64,000 bases of DNA from Mycobacterium marinum (GCF_003391395.1 NZ_CP024190.1:2728001-2792000), one strand, 5' to 3'. Shown: positions 43,012 to 55,354, counted from the first letter of the stretch. Notes: generated by a model from the letters alone, not told the origin. Program-made: numbers and translations.

Positions 43012-45192
43012 ATGGCTTTTGCCACTGAGCATCCTGCCGACCACGTGCCGGTCGCGCATTCGGAATACCGTGCCGTCGATGACGTGGTGCGTACCGGCGC
43101 CAGTTTCGAGGTAATCAGCCCGCACGATCCAGCCGGCGATCAGCCGGCCGCGATCAACGAACTGGAACGCAGAATCCGAGCCGGCGAGCGTGACGTGGTG
43201 CTGCTCGGCGCCACCGGAACCGGCAAGTCGGCTACCACGGCGTGGCTGATCGAACGATTGCAGCGGCCCACCCTGGTGATGGCGCCGAACAAGACCCTGG
43301 CTGCGCAGCTGGCCAATGAGCTGCGAGAGATGCTGCCGCACAACGCTGTCGAGTACTTCGTGTCGTACTACGACTACTACCAGCCCGAGGCGTATATCGC
43401 CCAGACCGACACCTACATCGAAAAGGACAGCTCCATCAACGATGACGTGGAGCGGCTGCGGCACTCCGCGACCTCCGCGCTGCTGTCGCGGCGTGACGTG
43501 GTGGTGGTGGCCTCGGTGTCCTGTATCTATGGTCTGGGCACCCCCCAGTCCTACCTGGATCGTTCGGTCGAACTGCAGGTCGGCACCGACGTCCCACGCG
43601 ACGGCCTGCTGCGGCTGCTGGTGGACGTGCAGTACACCCGCAACGACCTGTCTTTCACTCGCGGTTCCTTCCGGGTGCGCGGTGACACCGTGGAAATCAT
43701 CCCGTCCTATGAGGAGCTGGCGGTCCGCATCGAGTTCTTCGGCGACGAAATCGAGGCGCTCTATTACCTTCACCCGCTGACCGGCGACGTGGTCCGGCAG
43801 GTCGATTCGCTACGCATCTTCCCGGCCACCCACTATGTGGCCGGGCCGGAGCGGATGGCACAGGCGATCTCCACGATCGAGGAGGAGCTTGCCGAGCGCC
43901 TCGCCGAACTCGAGGGCCACGGCAAGCTGCTGGAGGCGCAGCGGCTGCGGATGCGCACCAACTACGACATCGAGATGATGCGGCAGGTCGGGTTCTGCTC
44001 GGGCATCGAGAACTACTCGCGCCACATCGACGGACGGCCCGCCGGCTCAGCTCCTGCAACGCTGTTGGACTACTTCCCGGAGGATTTCCTGCTGGTCATC
44101 GACGAGTCACACGTCACCGTTCCGCAGATCGGCGGCATGTATGAGGGCGACATTTCGCGCAAGCGCAACTTGGTGGAGTTCGGATTCCGGTTGCCCTCGG
44201 CGGTGGACAATCGTCCGTTGCAGTGGGAGGAGTTCGCCGATCGGATTGGGCAGACGGTGTACCTGTCGGCCACGCCGGGGCCCTACGAACTGAGCCAGTC
44301 CGGCGGTGAATTTGTCGAGCAGGTGATTCGTCCGACCGGCTTGGTGGATCCCAAGGTGGTGGTCAAACCGACCAAGGGACAGATTGACGATCTCATCGGC
44401 GAGATCCGGCAGCGGGCCGAGGCCGACCAGCGGGTGCTGGTGACGACGCTGACCAAGAAGATGGCCGAAGACCTCACCGATTACCTGCTCGAGATGGGTA
44501 TCCGGGTTCGCTACCTGCACTCCGAGGTCGACACGTTGCGCCGGGTCGAGCTGCTGCGCCAGCTGCGACTTGGTGAGTATGACGTGCTGGTCGGCATCAA
44601 CCTGCTTCGTGAGGGCCTGGACCTGCCGGAAGTGTCGCTGGTGGCCATCTTGGACGCCGACAAGGAGGGCTTCCTGAGGTCGGCGCGCAGCCTGATCCAG
44701 ACGATCGGCCGCGCCGCCCGCAACGTATCCGGTGAAGTGCACATGTACGCCGACAAGATCACCGACTCGATGAAGGAAGCGATCGACGAAACCGAGCGGC
44801 GGCGGGCAAAACAGGTCGCCTACAACGAGGCCAACGGGATCGACCCCCAGCCACTGCGCAAGAAGATCGCCGACATCCTCGACCAGGTCTACCGGGAGGC
44901 GGACGACACCGAAGCCGCGGAGTCAGTTCCGATCGGTGGGTCGGGTCGCAACTCATCCCGGGGCCGGCGGGCCCAGGGTGAACCCGGCCGGGCCGTCAGC
45001 GCCGGGGTATTCGAGGGTCGCGATACCTCGGCTATGCCCCGCGCCGAGCTGGCCGACCTGATCAAAGACCTGACCTCGCAGATGATGGTCGCGGCGCGCG
45101 ACCTCCAATTCGAGTTGGCCGCCCGGTTCCGCGACGAGATCGCCGATCTCAAGAAGGAGTTGCGCGGTATGGATGCCGCCGGGTTGAAATAG
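43012..45192 (+). CDS. uvrB: Excinuclease ABC subunit B
   Basis: 726 residues from ATG at 43012, where MAFATEHP begins as in M. tuberculosis UvrB (698). UvrB is the DNA-verifying helicase of nucleotide excision repair and takes damage over from UvrA. Visible are Walker A GATGTGKSA, the beta-hairpin YFVSYYDYYQPEAY, Walker B VIDESH, helicase motif VI QTIGRAARN and the C-terminal UVR domain (about 680-715) that binds UvrC. The first 29 codons of the longer open frame are not part of the family. A damage-inducible promoter sits directly before it. Confidence 0.97.
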   Translation: MAFATEHPADHVPVAHSEYRAVDDVVRTGASFEVISPHDPAGDQPAAINELERRIRAGERDVVLLGATGTGKSATTAWLIERLQRPTLVMAPNKTLAAQLANELREMLPHNAVEYFVSYYDYYQPEAYIAQTDTYIEKDSSINDDVERLRHSATSALLSRRDVVVVASVSCIYGLGTPQSYLDRSVELQVGTDVPRDGLLRLLVDVQYTRNDLSFTRGSFRVRGDTVEIIPSYEELAVRIEFFGDEIEALYYLHPLTGDVVRQVDSLRIFPATHYVAGPERMAQAISTIEEELAERLAELEGHGKLLEAQRLRMRTNYDIEMMRQVGFCSGIENYSRHIDGRPAGSAPATLLDYFPEDFLLVIDESHVTVPQIGGMYEGDISRKRNLVEFGFRLPSAVDNRPLQWEEFADRIGQTVYLSATPGPYELSQSGGEFVEQVIRPTGLVDPKVVVKPTKGQIDDLIGEIRQRAEADQRVLVTTLTKKMAEDLTDYLLEMGIRVRYLHSEVDTLRRVELLRQLRLGEYDVLVGINLLREGLDLPEVSLVAILDADKEGFLRSARSLIQTIGRAARNVSGEVHMYADKITDSMKEAIDETERRRAKQVAYNEANGIDPQPLRKKIADILDQVYREADDTEAAESVPIGGSGRNSSRGRRAQGEPGRAVSAGVFEGRDTSAMPRAELADLIKDLTSQMMVAARDLQFELAARFRDEIADLKKELRGMDAAGLK

Positions 45193-45228
45193 CGCAGGCG
45201 GCGATTCCTCACCTCCTACGGTGTAGAG

Positions 45229-46641
45229 GTGACCGAGACCGCGAGGGAGACCGGTAGCTGGCGAGAGCTACGGAGCGGGCATCTGGGGACAGCCACCCTG
45301 CTGGCCGGCGGTGTCGCGATGTACGCGACCAACGAGTTTCTCACCGTCAGCCTGCTGCCAAGCACCATCGCCGAAATCGGGGGCAGCCGGCTTTATGCTT
45401 GGGTGACGACCCTGTATCTGGTTGGCTCGGTCGTCTCGGCCACCACGGTCAACGCGATGCTGCTGAAGGTCGGCGCTCGCATGTCGTATCTGATGGGGCT
45501 GACCGTGTTCGGCTTCGCCAGCCTGGTCTGTGCGGCCGCGCAAAACATGGAAATGCTGGTCGCCGGGCGGACCCTGCAGGGGGTGGCCGGTGGATTGCTG
45601 GCAGGGCTGGGTTATGCGCTCATCAATGCGGCTTTGCCGCACAACCTATGGACCCGCGGGTCGGCGCTGGTCTCGGCGATGTGGGGCGTCGCGACCTTGA
45701 TCGGGCCCGCCACGGGCGGATTGTTCGCGCAGTTCGGATTGTGGCGGTGGGCGTTTGGCGTGATGGCGACGATGGCCGGGTTGATGACGTTCTTGGTCCT
45801 GGTCGTGCTGTCCAACGGGGTGGGAGTGGGCGGCGAGAAACCGGTGGCCCCGGCGCACAAGGTGCCGGTGTGGTCGTTGTTGCTGATGGGCGCGGCCGCG
45901 CTGGCCGTCAGCGTCGCCGAAATCCCGCAGTATCTGGTGGCGACCGCCGGGCTGCTTGTCGCCGGCGCCTTGCTAGTCGGCATCTTCGTGATTGTCGACT
46001 GGCGCATGCATGTCGCGGTCCTGCCGCACAGCGTGTTTGGTAGCGGACCATTGAAATGGATCTATCTGACCATGTCGGTGCAGATGGTTGCCGCGATGGT
46101 CACGACGTATGTGCCGCTGTTTGGTCAGGGGTTAGGGCACCTGACGCCGGTGGCTGCCGGATTCCTCGGTGCGGCTTTGGCATTCGGTTGGACGGCCGGC
46201 GAGATCGTCAGCGCTTCACTGACCAACCCCAGACTCATTGGCTACATCATCGCGGCAGCGCCGCTGGTAATGGCGTCGGGTCTGGCGCTGGGTGCCGTCA
46301 CGCAGCGCGCGGATGCGTCGCTGCCGACCGTGGCGCTTTGGGCGCTTGCGCTGCTGATCACCGGGGCCGGTATCGGTATCGCGTGGCCGCATCTCACGGT
46401 GCGCGCAATGGATTGCGTCGACGACCCGGCCGAGAGCAGCTCGGCGGCCGCGGCGATCAACATTGTGCAGTTGGTCTCGGCGGCGTTTGGCGCCGGACTG
46501 GCCGGGGTGGTGGTCAATACCGCGACCGGTGGAGAGGTGGCCGCTGCCCGGTGGCTCTATACCGTCTTCACTGTGCTGGCCGCGGTCGGCTTCATCGCGT
46601 CCTACCAGGCGACCCACCACGATCGTCGCTCACCGGGTTGA
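45229..46641 (+). CDS. MFS transporter, EmrB/QacA-like drug efflux type
   Basis: 470 residues from GTG at 45229. About 13 to 14 hydrophobic segments. The motif GRTLQGVAGGLLAGLGYALI (about 105-125) corresponds to the conserved region of helix 4 in drug/proton antiporters. It probably exports small molecules; the M. tuberculosis counterpart is Rv1634. The TAGAGG just before the GTG could be part of a -10, giving a leaderless message. Its 3' end overlaps the convergent mannosyltransferase gene by 12 bases. Confidence 0.88.
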   Translation: MTETARETGSWRELRSGHLGTATLLAGGVAMYATNEFLTVSLLPSTIAEIGGSRLYAWVTTLYLVGSVVSATTVNAMLLKVGARMSYLMGLTVFGFASLVCAAAQNMEMLVAGRTLQGVAGGLLAGLGYALINAALPHNLWTRGSALVSAMWGVATLIGPATGGLFAQFGLWRWAFGVMATMAGLMTFLVLVVLSNGVGVGGEKPVAPAHKVPVWSLLLMGAAALAVSVAEIPQYLVATAGLLVAGALLVGIFVIVDWRMHVAVLPHSVFGSGPLKWIYLTMSVQMVAAMVTTYVPLFGQGLGHLTPVAAGFLGAALAFGWTAGEIVSASLTNPRLIGYIIAAAPLVMASGLALGAVTQRADASLPTVALWALALLITGAGIGIAWPHLTVRAMDCVDDPAESSSAAAAINIVQLVSAAFGAGLAGVVVNTATGGEVAAARWLYTVFTVLAAVGFIASYQATHHDRRSPG

Positions 46642-48198
46642 CTTGATGACCTGCGAGTAGTGGAACTGCCATCGCTCGACGATGTGGAATCCCAGGTAGT
46701 GGGGGAATAGGTAGACGGGGGTTTTGCCGAACGCCGTCCCCGGCGACAACGCCGGCCCGACTTCATGGTCAGGAAGTGCGTTGTCGCGATTGGAGATCGT
46801 CCACAACGTCGCGCACTTGTTGATCTTCTCCGTGGTCAGCCACACGGCAACATGGCCGTCCCACAAGGTGCCGACCTTGGGCCCGTAGGCGCCGCGCTCC
46901 ACGTCGATCAGCGACCGGAACGCGGCCGGCCGGGTGGCCAGTAGCGCGCGGACCGGTCCCGGCTTCCAGGGCACGGTGTTGTCCACCAGCAGACAGTCTC
47001 CCGGTGCGGCATGGGCGCTGATGACATCGGCCACTTGGCTGTAGTCCCAACCCTCCTTGGCGTACGGGCCGCGTTGGGTGAAGAAATAGTTCGGGAACGC
47101 CGCGACGGCCAGCAGCACCACGACACCGGTGATGAGCCAGGGTTTGCGGGCGAGCGTGACGATGCAGACCGCCAGGATGACGGCGGTCGCCGGGGCGGTG
47201 AGGATCAGGTAGCGGGGGTAGTAGATCGGTTCAACGATCGCCGAGTACAGCAGAACGATGCCAGTGGGTATGACGACCCAAGCGATGCTGGCCAGCAGTA
47301 GCGGGCGCGTCCCCTCGCCCGGCCTCGCTATGCCGGTCAGCCGCACGGCGATGGCGGCGACGACAAGCACGCCGGCCAGGATGGCGAACGCAACACTGTG
47401 GTCGAAGTATTGGCGATGCACCACGTCCAGGAACAGATTGCGGTTCAGCCCCGAGATCCATCCGACCTGCCAAACCTGCCCGTGCGCGAACAGCACGAAC
47501 GGCGTCATTGCCCCAATCGCGACCACCGAGGTGACGGCCCACCAGATGCCGGGAGATTTTCGAGATTTCTTGGGGGCCAGCAGCGGTAGCAGCGCGCCAT
47601 AGACGGGCACCAACAACCCCAGGTTGATGTTGATCAGGATCGACACCATCAACACCAGCGCGTAGAGCAGCCATAGCCATGGCCGGTTACGCCGCACCGC
47701 GGCGACCAGCAGCACGGTCAGCCAGACCGCGGCCGCCACCGACAAGGCCGACGAGCGGGCCTCGATTCCCGCCCACGTCACCCGCGGCAGGATGGCAAAG
47801 ACGGCACCCGCGCACAACGCGGTGGAGCGTCCGGAGAACTGCTTGGTGAACACGACTACACCCGCGGCGGCACCGCCGATGGCCAAGCTGCTGGGCACCC
47901 GCGACCAGAATTCCGTCGGCGGAAAGATCGCATACCAGCCGTGCATCAGCAGGTAGTAGAAGCCATGCACGGCATCGATGTGGCCCAGCAGTTTCCACAG
48001 CTCCGGCAACGTCCGGTTCGCGGCGGCCGAAATCGTTGCGCCCTCGTCGAACCACAGAGAGGGCCTACCGGCCCAGGCGACGCTGATCAGCGTTGCCAGC
48101 AAAGCCATCAACCACGGGTCGAGCAGCTGGCCACGTGGGCGTACGCGCTCGGCCTTGTCGGTAGCCGTCGCGCCCTGCTCGAGCGTCGGTGTGGACAT
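46630..48198 (-). CDS. capA: GT-C mannosyltransferase, lipoarabinomannan capping
   Basis: 522 residues from ATG at 48198 (MSTPTLEQ). The frame is open to 48345, but the extra 49 residues are basic and lack any resemblance, so the later start is preferred. About 11 to 12 hydrophobic segments are present, and SLWFDEGATI in the first outer loop carries the Asp-Glu pair typical of GT-C enzymes that use polyprenyl-phosphate mannose. The M. tuberculosis counterpart Rv1635c (CapA) adds the first mannose cap to arabinan ends of LAM. Mannose caps are typical of slow-growing species. Confidence 0.85.
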   Translation of the reverse strand: MSTPTLEQGATATDKAERVRPRGQLLDPWLMALLATLISVAWAGRPSLWFDEGATISAAANRTLPELWKLLGHIDAVHGFYYLLMHGWYAIFPPTEFWSRVPSSLAIGGAAAGVVVFTKQFSGRSTALCAGAVFAILPRVTWAGIEARSSALSVAAAVWLTVLLVAAVRRNRPWLWLLYALVLMVSILININLGLLVPVYGALLPLLAPKKSRKSPGIWWAVTSVVAIGAMTPFVLFAHGQVWQVGWISGLNRNLFLDVVHRQYFDHSVAFAILAGVLVVAAIAVRLTGIARPGEGTRPLLLASIAWVVIPTGIVLLYSAIVEPIYYPRYLILTAPATAVILAVCIVTLARKPWLITGVVVLLAVAAFPNYFFTQRGPYAKEGWDYSQVADVISAHAAPGDCLLVDNTVPWKPGPVRALLATRPAAFRSLIDVERGAYGPKVGTLWDGHVAVWLTTEKINKCATLWTISNRDNALPDHEVGPALSPGTAFGKTPVYLFPHYLGFHIVERWQFHYSQVIKSTR

Positions 48199-48519
48199 GA
48201 TGCTTGTCACTGTAAGGGCCCTGCGATGATCCTGGTCACGCGTGATCTTTCGGGGGTTGGGCGGCCGTTGACCGCGAGGTTTGGGGGGCCCGCCCGGCTG
48301 GGCGACCCATAATCGCGAAAATTGTTGTGCTGCTTGAAATTCCAAAGCCGGCGTTGAGGTTTGGGGGCGTTGTCATTGGCAATAGTGTCCGATGAACCCC
48401 GCTGGCCAGGCAAATAGATGCTTGCGCCACGCCGTTCCGTTGTGGTTAATCTGAGCCACCTACATCAGGCAAAGAGATACTGTCTGGGGTTGGCGTAGCA
48501 ACCGACACTGGGAGGTTTA
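48199..48519. other. Intergenic region between capA and the universal stress protein gene
   Basis: 321 bases between two divergent genes, with no supported gene. GATACT at 48476-48481 could be a -10 for the stress protein gene, but no matching -35 is visible. Nothing else identified. Confidence 0.45.
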
Positions 48520-48960
48520 ATGGGCGCCTATGGGACCGTGGTGGTAGGAACCGACGGTTCGGACTCGTCGTTGCGTGCGGTGGACCGCGCCGCGCAGATC
48601 GCCGGTGCCGATGCCAAGTTGATCATCGCGTCGGCGTACCTGCCTCAGCACGAAGACGCGCGGGCGGCTGACGTGCTCAGGGAAGAAAGCTACAAGGTCA
48701 CGGGAACCGCCCCGATCTACGAGATCCTGCACGATGCCAAGGAGCGGGCGCACAACGCCGGTGCCAAGAACGTCGAGGAGCGCCCGGTGGTCGGCGCTCC
48801 CGTCGATGCGCTGGTGAACCTGGCCGAGGAAGTGAAGGCCGACCTGCTGGTTGTCGGCAATGTCGGGCTCAGCACGATCGCGGGCCGGTTGCTGGGATCG
48901 GTGCCGGCCAACGTCTCGCGGCGGGCCAAGGTCGACGTGCTGATCGTGCACACCACCTAG
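48520..48960 (+). CDS. Universal stress protein, single domain
   Basis: 146 residues from ATG at 48520, with GGGAGG in front. One USP domain with the nucleotide-binding signature G-2X-G-9X-GS (GNVGLSTIAGRLLGS, about 117-131). The M. tuberculosis counterpart Rv1636 (TB15.3) is an abundant protein reported to bind cAMP in preference to ATP. A link to the cyclase gene in this window is plausible biology but not shown by the sequence. Confidence 0.95.
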   Translation: MGAYGTVVVGTDGSDSSLRAVDRAAQIAGADAKLIIASAYLPQHEDARAADVLREESYKVTGTAPIYEILHDAKERAHNAGAKNVEERPVVGAPVDALVNLAEEVKADLLVVGNVGLSTIAGRLLGSVPANVSRRAKVDVLIVHTT

Positions 48961-49328
48961 CGGTCAAACTTTGCTGCCGGGTTTCCGGCTTCGCTTACGT
49001 CATTCGTTGACGTGATGGACGTCCGGTCCATCTGGTAACGGTTCGTCGTAGCTGGGCTTGCCGCTGTCGAGGTGATGACGGCCGCTCGCGCCGTTGTTTC
49101 ATGCCTGCGGCCATCGAAGATTGTGCGCAGCGGCGGCGGATCATATCAGAAAGACTGTCGCGGCCTGGGAAATTCTGTGTTTAGTATCTGTGATTTCCCT
49201 GTGTGTAGGCGTAGATTTGAGCCGGCGGCGAATGGTCTGACTGATCCGAGGGCCGACCGAGACCGACTCCCGTGACCTTGCCAAGCCTGTCGTGGCCGAA
49301 ATGTCGGGTCGCACGAAGGGAATCGACG
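48961..49328. other. Intergenic region before the SnoaL-like gene
   Basis: 368 bases without a supported gene. The clearest structure is a 33-base element at 49167-49199 (inverted repeat enclosing a direct repeat and a -10-like hexamer). The rest shows nothing I can identify. Confidence 0.5.
49167..49199 (+). promoter_or_regulatory. Composite repeat: inverted repeat enclosing a direct repeat
   Basis: GGGAAAT and ATTTCCC (7 of 7) enclose two copies of TCTGTG, with TTTAGTA in the centre. TAGTAT inside it could be a -10 element. This symmetry is typical of an operator over a promoter. It is about 130 bases upstream of the SnoaL-like gene. Confidence 0.4.
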
Positions 49329-49721
49329 ATGTCGGAACAAGAAGAAAACATCGAGCGGATCAGGCAGGGATACGCGGCGTTTGCTGCCGGTGACATCGAG
49401 AAGGTGATGAGCCTGTTCGATGACAACATCGAGTGGGTCCAGCCCGGTGAGAGTGAAATCAGCGGCACCTACCACGGCAAAGGTGAATTCGGCCAGTTCC
49501 TGGCTCGGCTGGCGGAGAAGTCGACGACGGCCACACCCCACAAGTTCCTTGCCGACGGTGACATGGTTGTCGCGCTCACCGATGTCAGTGTTGGCCAGGA
49601 GAGAGGTCAGGACGCTGACGTCTACACGCTTCGCGACGGCAAAGTGGTGCGGGTGCAGGTGCACACCGATACCGCGTTGATGGAGCGCGTCTACGGGCGC
49701 AAGCAGGTCGCGGCAAGCTAG
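49329..49721 (+). CDS. SnoaL-like (NTF2-fold) protein
   Basis: 130 residues from ATG at 49329, preceded by GAAGGGAA. ENIERIRQGYAAFAAGDIEKVMSLFDDNIEW is the typical start of SnoaL-like domains, a cone-shaped fold that binds small hydrophobic ligands or acts as isomerase or hydrolase. Substrate unknown. It lies alone between the stress protein gene and a convergent metallo-hydrolase, with its own probable promoter element and a downstream hairpin. I do not recall this gene here in M. tuberculosis. Confidence 0.85.
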   Translation: MSEQEENIERIRQGYAAFAAGDIEKVMSLFDDNIEWVQPGESEISGTYHGKGEFGQFLARLAEKSTTATPHKFLADGDMVVALTDVSVGQERGQDADVYTLRDGKVVRVQVHTDTALMERVYGRKQVAAS

Positions 49722-49777
49722 CAGCGTGGACCGCGATCGTCCGTCTTAGTTCCTACTGTTGAATCATCAGAAAGGCT

Positions 49778-49809
49778 CGGCCCGTCATCCCGGTTCGGGG
49801 GACGGGCCG
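49778..49809. terminator. Hairpin between convergent genes
   Basis: CGGCCCGTC and GACGGGCCG form a perfect nine-base-pair stem around a 14-base loop. There is no T run on the plus strand. It lies between the convergent SnoaL-like and metallo-hydrolase genes and can act for both directions. Confidence 0.55.
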
Positions 49810-49840
49810 ACTGCTGCTTGGAGTCCGACCGCGATCGGGG

Positions 49841-50518
49841 CTACCAACCCCGCTCGCGCCATTCGTCGAGATGAGGACGTTCGACGCCCAGCACGGTGTC
49901 ATCACCATGGCCGGGGTACACGACCGTGGAATCCGGGTAGACGTCGAACACGCGGCTGCTGACGTCCTCCACTAGTTGGGTGAAGTCACCCGGCTGCCAG
50001 GTCTTGCCGACCCCACCCGGGAATAGACAGTCACCCGTGAACAGTTGGGTGACCCCGCCCGTGGCAGCCCCGTCCAGGGCCAGCGCGATGGATCCGGGGG
50101 TGTGTCCGCGCAGGTGGATCACGTCGAAGCTGAGCTCGCCGATTTGTACTCGGTCCCCGTTGGCCAACAATCTGTCCGGTTTGACTGGTAGGGGTTCGGC
50201 GTCGATCTCGTGTGCGGCCGTTGGGGCGCCGGTGGCTTCGGCCACCGCCTGCAGCGCCTGCCAATGGTCAAAGTGTTGATGGCTGGTGACGATCAGCGCG
50301 ATCTTGGGGGCGTACCGCCGGATCAGGTCGATCAGCACCTCGGCGTCATTGGCGGCATCGATCAGCAGCGTCTGCCCGGTCGCCGAACAGGTCACCAGGT
50401 AGGCGTTGTTGTCCATGGGGCCGACCGACGCCTTGAGGATGGTGGCACCAGGCAAAGTGCGCCGAGCCACGGTCCCGGGGTCGACGTGTCCGGTGTAGTT
50501 GTCATCGACGACGGTCAT
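49841..50518 (-). CDS. Metallo-beta-lactamase-fold hydrolase (glyoxalase II-like)
   Basis: 225 residues from ATG at 50518. TSHQHFDHWQA holds the HxHxDH zinc motif, HLRGHTPGS and FTGDCLFPGG give the next ligands, and VVYPGHGDDT the last. These enzymes hydrolyse thioesters such as S-lactoyl-thiol adducts. The open frame extends 28 residues upstream, but those look like non-coding sequence overlapping the uvrA promoter region. Position matches Rv1637c. Divergent from uvrA. Confidence 0.9.
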   Translation of the reverse strand: MTVVDDNYTGHVDPGTVARRTLPGATILKASVGPMDNNAYLVTCSATGQTLLIDAANDAEVLIDLIRRYAPKIALIVTSHQHFDHWQALQAVAEATGAPTAAHEIDAEPLPVKPDRLLANGDRVQIGELSFDVIHLRGHTPGSIALALDGAATGGVTQLFTGDCLFPGGVGKTWQPGDFTQLVEDVSSRVFDVYPDSTVVYPGHGDDTVLGVERPHLDEWRERGW

Positions 50519-50586
50519 AGGCGCCAGGTTACTGCGGCGCCCGAGCCGGCCTGACCAAACCCCAACCGTCCCGCCTTGTTCAGCCC

Positions 50587-50609
50587 TTGTCATAGGGGCC
50601 ACCTAGCAT
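50587..50609 (+). promoter_or_regulatory. DNA-damage (RecA-independent, PafBC-type) promoter of uvrA
   Basis: TTGTCATAG at 50587-50595, eight bases, then TAGCAT at 50604-50609. It follows TTGTCRGTG-N8-TANNNT with two mismatches in the -35 block. Transcription would begin near 50616, leaving a leader of about 98 bases before the GTG of uvrA. Confidence 0.6.
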
Positions 50610-50713
50610 GGAATGCGGCCCATGCCGTGCCGCGTTCGTATTGGCTGATATGGGGTCACAAGTCGGAAGCCCGACGGGCATTCCGGCAAACGAACTTCTG
50701 TGAAAGGGACAGC

Positions 50714-53629
<2,916 letters not shown>

Positions 53630-53658
53630 GTCCGCCGCGTCGGTTGGACACGGCGGAC
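53630..53658. terminator. Hairpin after uvrA
   Basis: GTCCGCCG and CGGCGGAC form a perfect eight-base-pair stem with a 13-base loop, starting directly after the uvrA stop and ending 13 bases before the stop of the convergent kinase gene. No T run follows. It probably serves both genes. Confidence 0.5.
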
Positions 53659-53671
53659 CGACCGGGTGCCG

Positions 53672-55354
53672 TCACGTCGGTACCTTGGCGGCCATGGTGT
53701 CGGCGATCTCGCTGGCTTGGTCGGTGACATTGGGCGCGCACACGTTGACGTCCAGGACGATGTTGGACACCGCGCTGAGCACGTGTTGGCAGACCACGAC
53801 GCTGTCGGCCAAATCGCGCTGCAGCGAGATCTTGGGTGGGGCGCCGCTGACGTCCCGGAAGGTCCATCGGGATGTCTTGCCATTGTTGACTTGGGTAACG
53901 TCTTTCCCGGCGCAGCTGCGCCACTGATCGGCCTGAGCCGCCACAAATCCGACGGCCTGGTCTGCGGATGCGAAGATCACGGCGCCCTGAACCACAACGT
54001 ATCCGGGTGTGCTGCGCGGCTTTTGCATCAGCTGGGCAAGCATGCTGGTGTACCCGCTGCTCTTGTACGTCCGGGTCTGGTAGCCGATGAGTGCGCCAAG
54101 GCATTGCTCGGTTGACAGCGAGTTTTCCGGACCGGGATCGGTCATCTCGGTGGCGTTGTGGTCAATGACGATGCCCGTCGTGCCGACAATGGTGTTGATC
54201 TGTTCGGGACTGAGCAGAAACGATTCCAATTGCGTGGGCGCCACGGTCGGGCCGGCTGTCGCAGTGGTGCCCGACGGGGCCCCAGCAGTCGTGCTGACGC
54301 CACCGGTGGGGCCTCTAGCGGGCTCCTTGCGGGCCAAGAAGAGCCCGGTGCCGACGACCGCGATGACAACAACCAGGACTGCGACCGCCAGGAGCCACGG
54401 TGTGCGGGTGCGTCGCGCCGGTGGGGTCCACGGTGGCGGGGCCCACGGCATCGGACCGCTAGGTGGCGCGGCGAGCTGGTGGGTACCGGCGATCAGGGTC
54501 GCCGCGCGTTCTTGGTCCCCAGCGCTCAAAGCGTGCCGGGCGGCACGCGCCAGCTCACCGGCGGTGGGGTAGCGCAAGGCGGGGTCTTTGGCCATGCCCC
54601 GGGCGATCACCTCGTCAAAGGCGGTCGGGATGTCGGGGCGGTGCCGGCTGGGGCGGGGGATCGGCTGCATCAGGTGTGCGCCCATCAGCGTGCTCAGGTT
54701 CTGGGTCTGGTAAGGCGGTGTGCCAGTGAGGCATTCGTAGAGCACACAGGCCAGTGCGTAGATGTCTGAACGGTAGGTGACTTCGTCGTCGCCGAATCGT
54801 TCTGGCGCCATGTAGCTCCAGCTGCCCACCGCGGTTCCGGTCTTGGTGAGGTGTTGGTCGGTGGCTGCCGCCGCGATCCCGAAGTCGACCAGGTAGGCGA
54901 AGTCGTTGCCGGTGATCAGGATGTTTTCGGGTTTGATGTCGCGGTGCACGACTCCGCCCCGGTGCGCGGCATCGAGCGCTTCAGCCACCTGGCTGACGAT
55001 GGCCACGGCGCGTGGTGCGGGTAGCGCGCCGCGCTTGAGCACCGAACCCAGGTCAGTGCCTTCGATGAAGCGCATGTCGATGAACAGTTGGCCGTCGATC
55101 TCACCGAAGTCGTGAATGGGCACGATGTGCGGTTCTTGCAGGCGGCCGGCGGTATGGGCCTCCCGCTGCATGCGACGGCGAAATGTGCTGTCTGAGTTGA
55201 ACTGTTGGGACATGAGTTTGAGCGCCACGGTGCGGTCTTTGACGGTGTCGTGGGCTTCGTAGACTTCGCCCATCCCGCCGCGGCCGAGCAATCGCCGTAG
55301 CCGGTAGGGCCCGAATTGGGTGCCTACCCGCGAGGTGGGGACAGTGTCACTCAT
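53672..55354 (-). CDS. Membrane receptor Ser/Thr protein kinase with PknH-type sensor domain
   Basis: 560 residues from ATG at 55354; upstream residues in the same frame are basic and unrelated. The kinase domain (about 17-275) is complete: GRGGMGEV, Lys46, HRDIKPEN (137-144), DFG (157-159) and APE. One membrane helix lies at about 319-341. The outer part (about 370-560) has four cysteines (EQC, WRSC, VVVC, VNVC) in the pattern of the PknH sensor domain with two disulfides. It overlaps the small gene upstream by eight bases. M. tuberculosis has no kinase between uvrA and Rv1639c as far as I recall. Confidence 0.92.
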   Translation of the reverse strand: MSDTVPTSRVGTQFGPYRLRRLLGRGGMGEVYEAHDTVKDRTVALKLMSQQFNSDSTFRRRMQREAHTAGRLQEPHIVPIHDFGEIDGQLFIDMRFIEGTDLGSVLKRGALPAPRAVAIVSQVAEALDAAHRGGVVHRDIKPENILITGNDFAYLVDFGIAAAATDQHLTKTGTAVGSWSYMAPERFGDDEVTYRSDIYALACVLYECLTGTPPYQTQNLSTLMGAHLMQPIPRPSRHRPDIPTAFDEVIARGMAKDPALRYPTAGELARAARHALSAGDQERAATLIAGTHQLAAPPSGPMPWAPPPWTPPARRTRTPWLLAVAVLVVVIAVVGTGLFLARKEPARGPTGGVSTTAGAPSGTTATAGPTVAPTQLESFLLSPEQINTIVGTTGIVIDHNATEMTDPGPENSLSTEQCLGALIGYQTRTYKSSGYTSMLAQLMQKPRSTPGYVVVQGAVIFASADQAVGFVAAQADQWRSCAGKDVTQVNNGKTSRWTFRDVSGAPPKISLQRDLADSVVVCQHVLSAVSNIVLDVNVCAPNVTDQASEIADTMAAKVPT

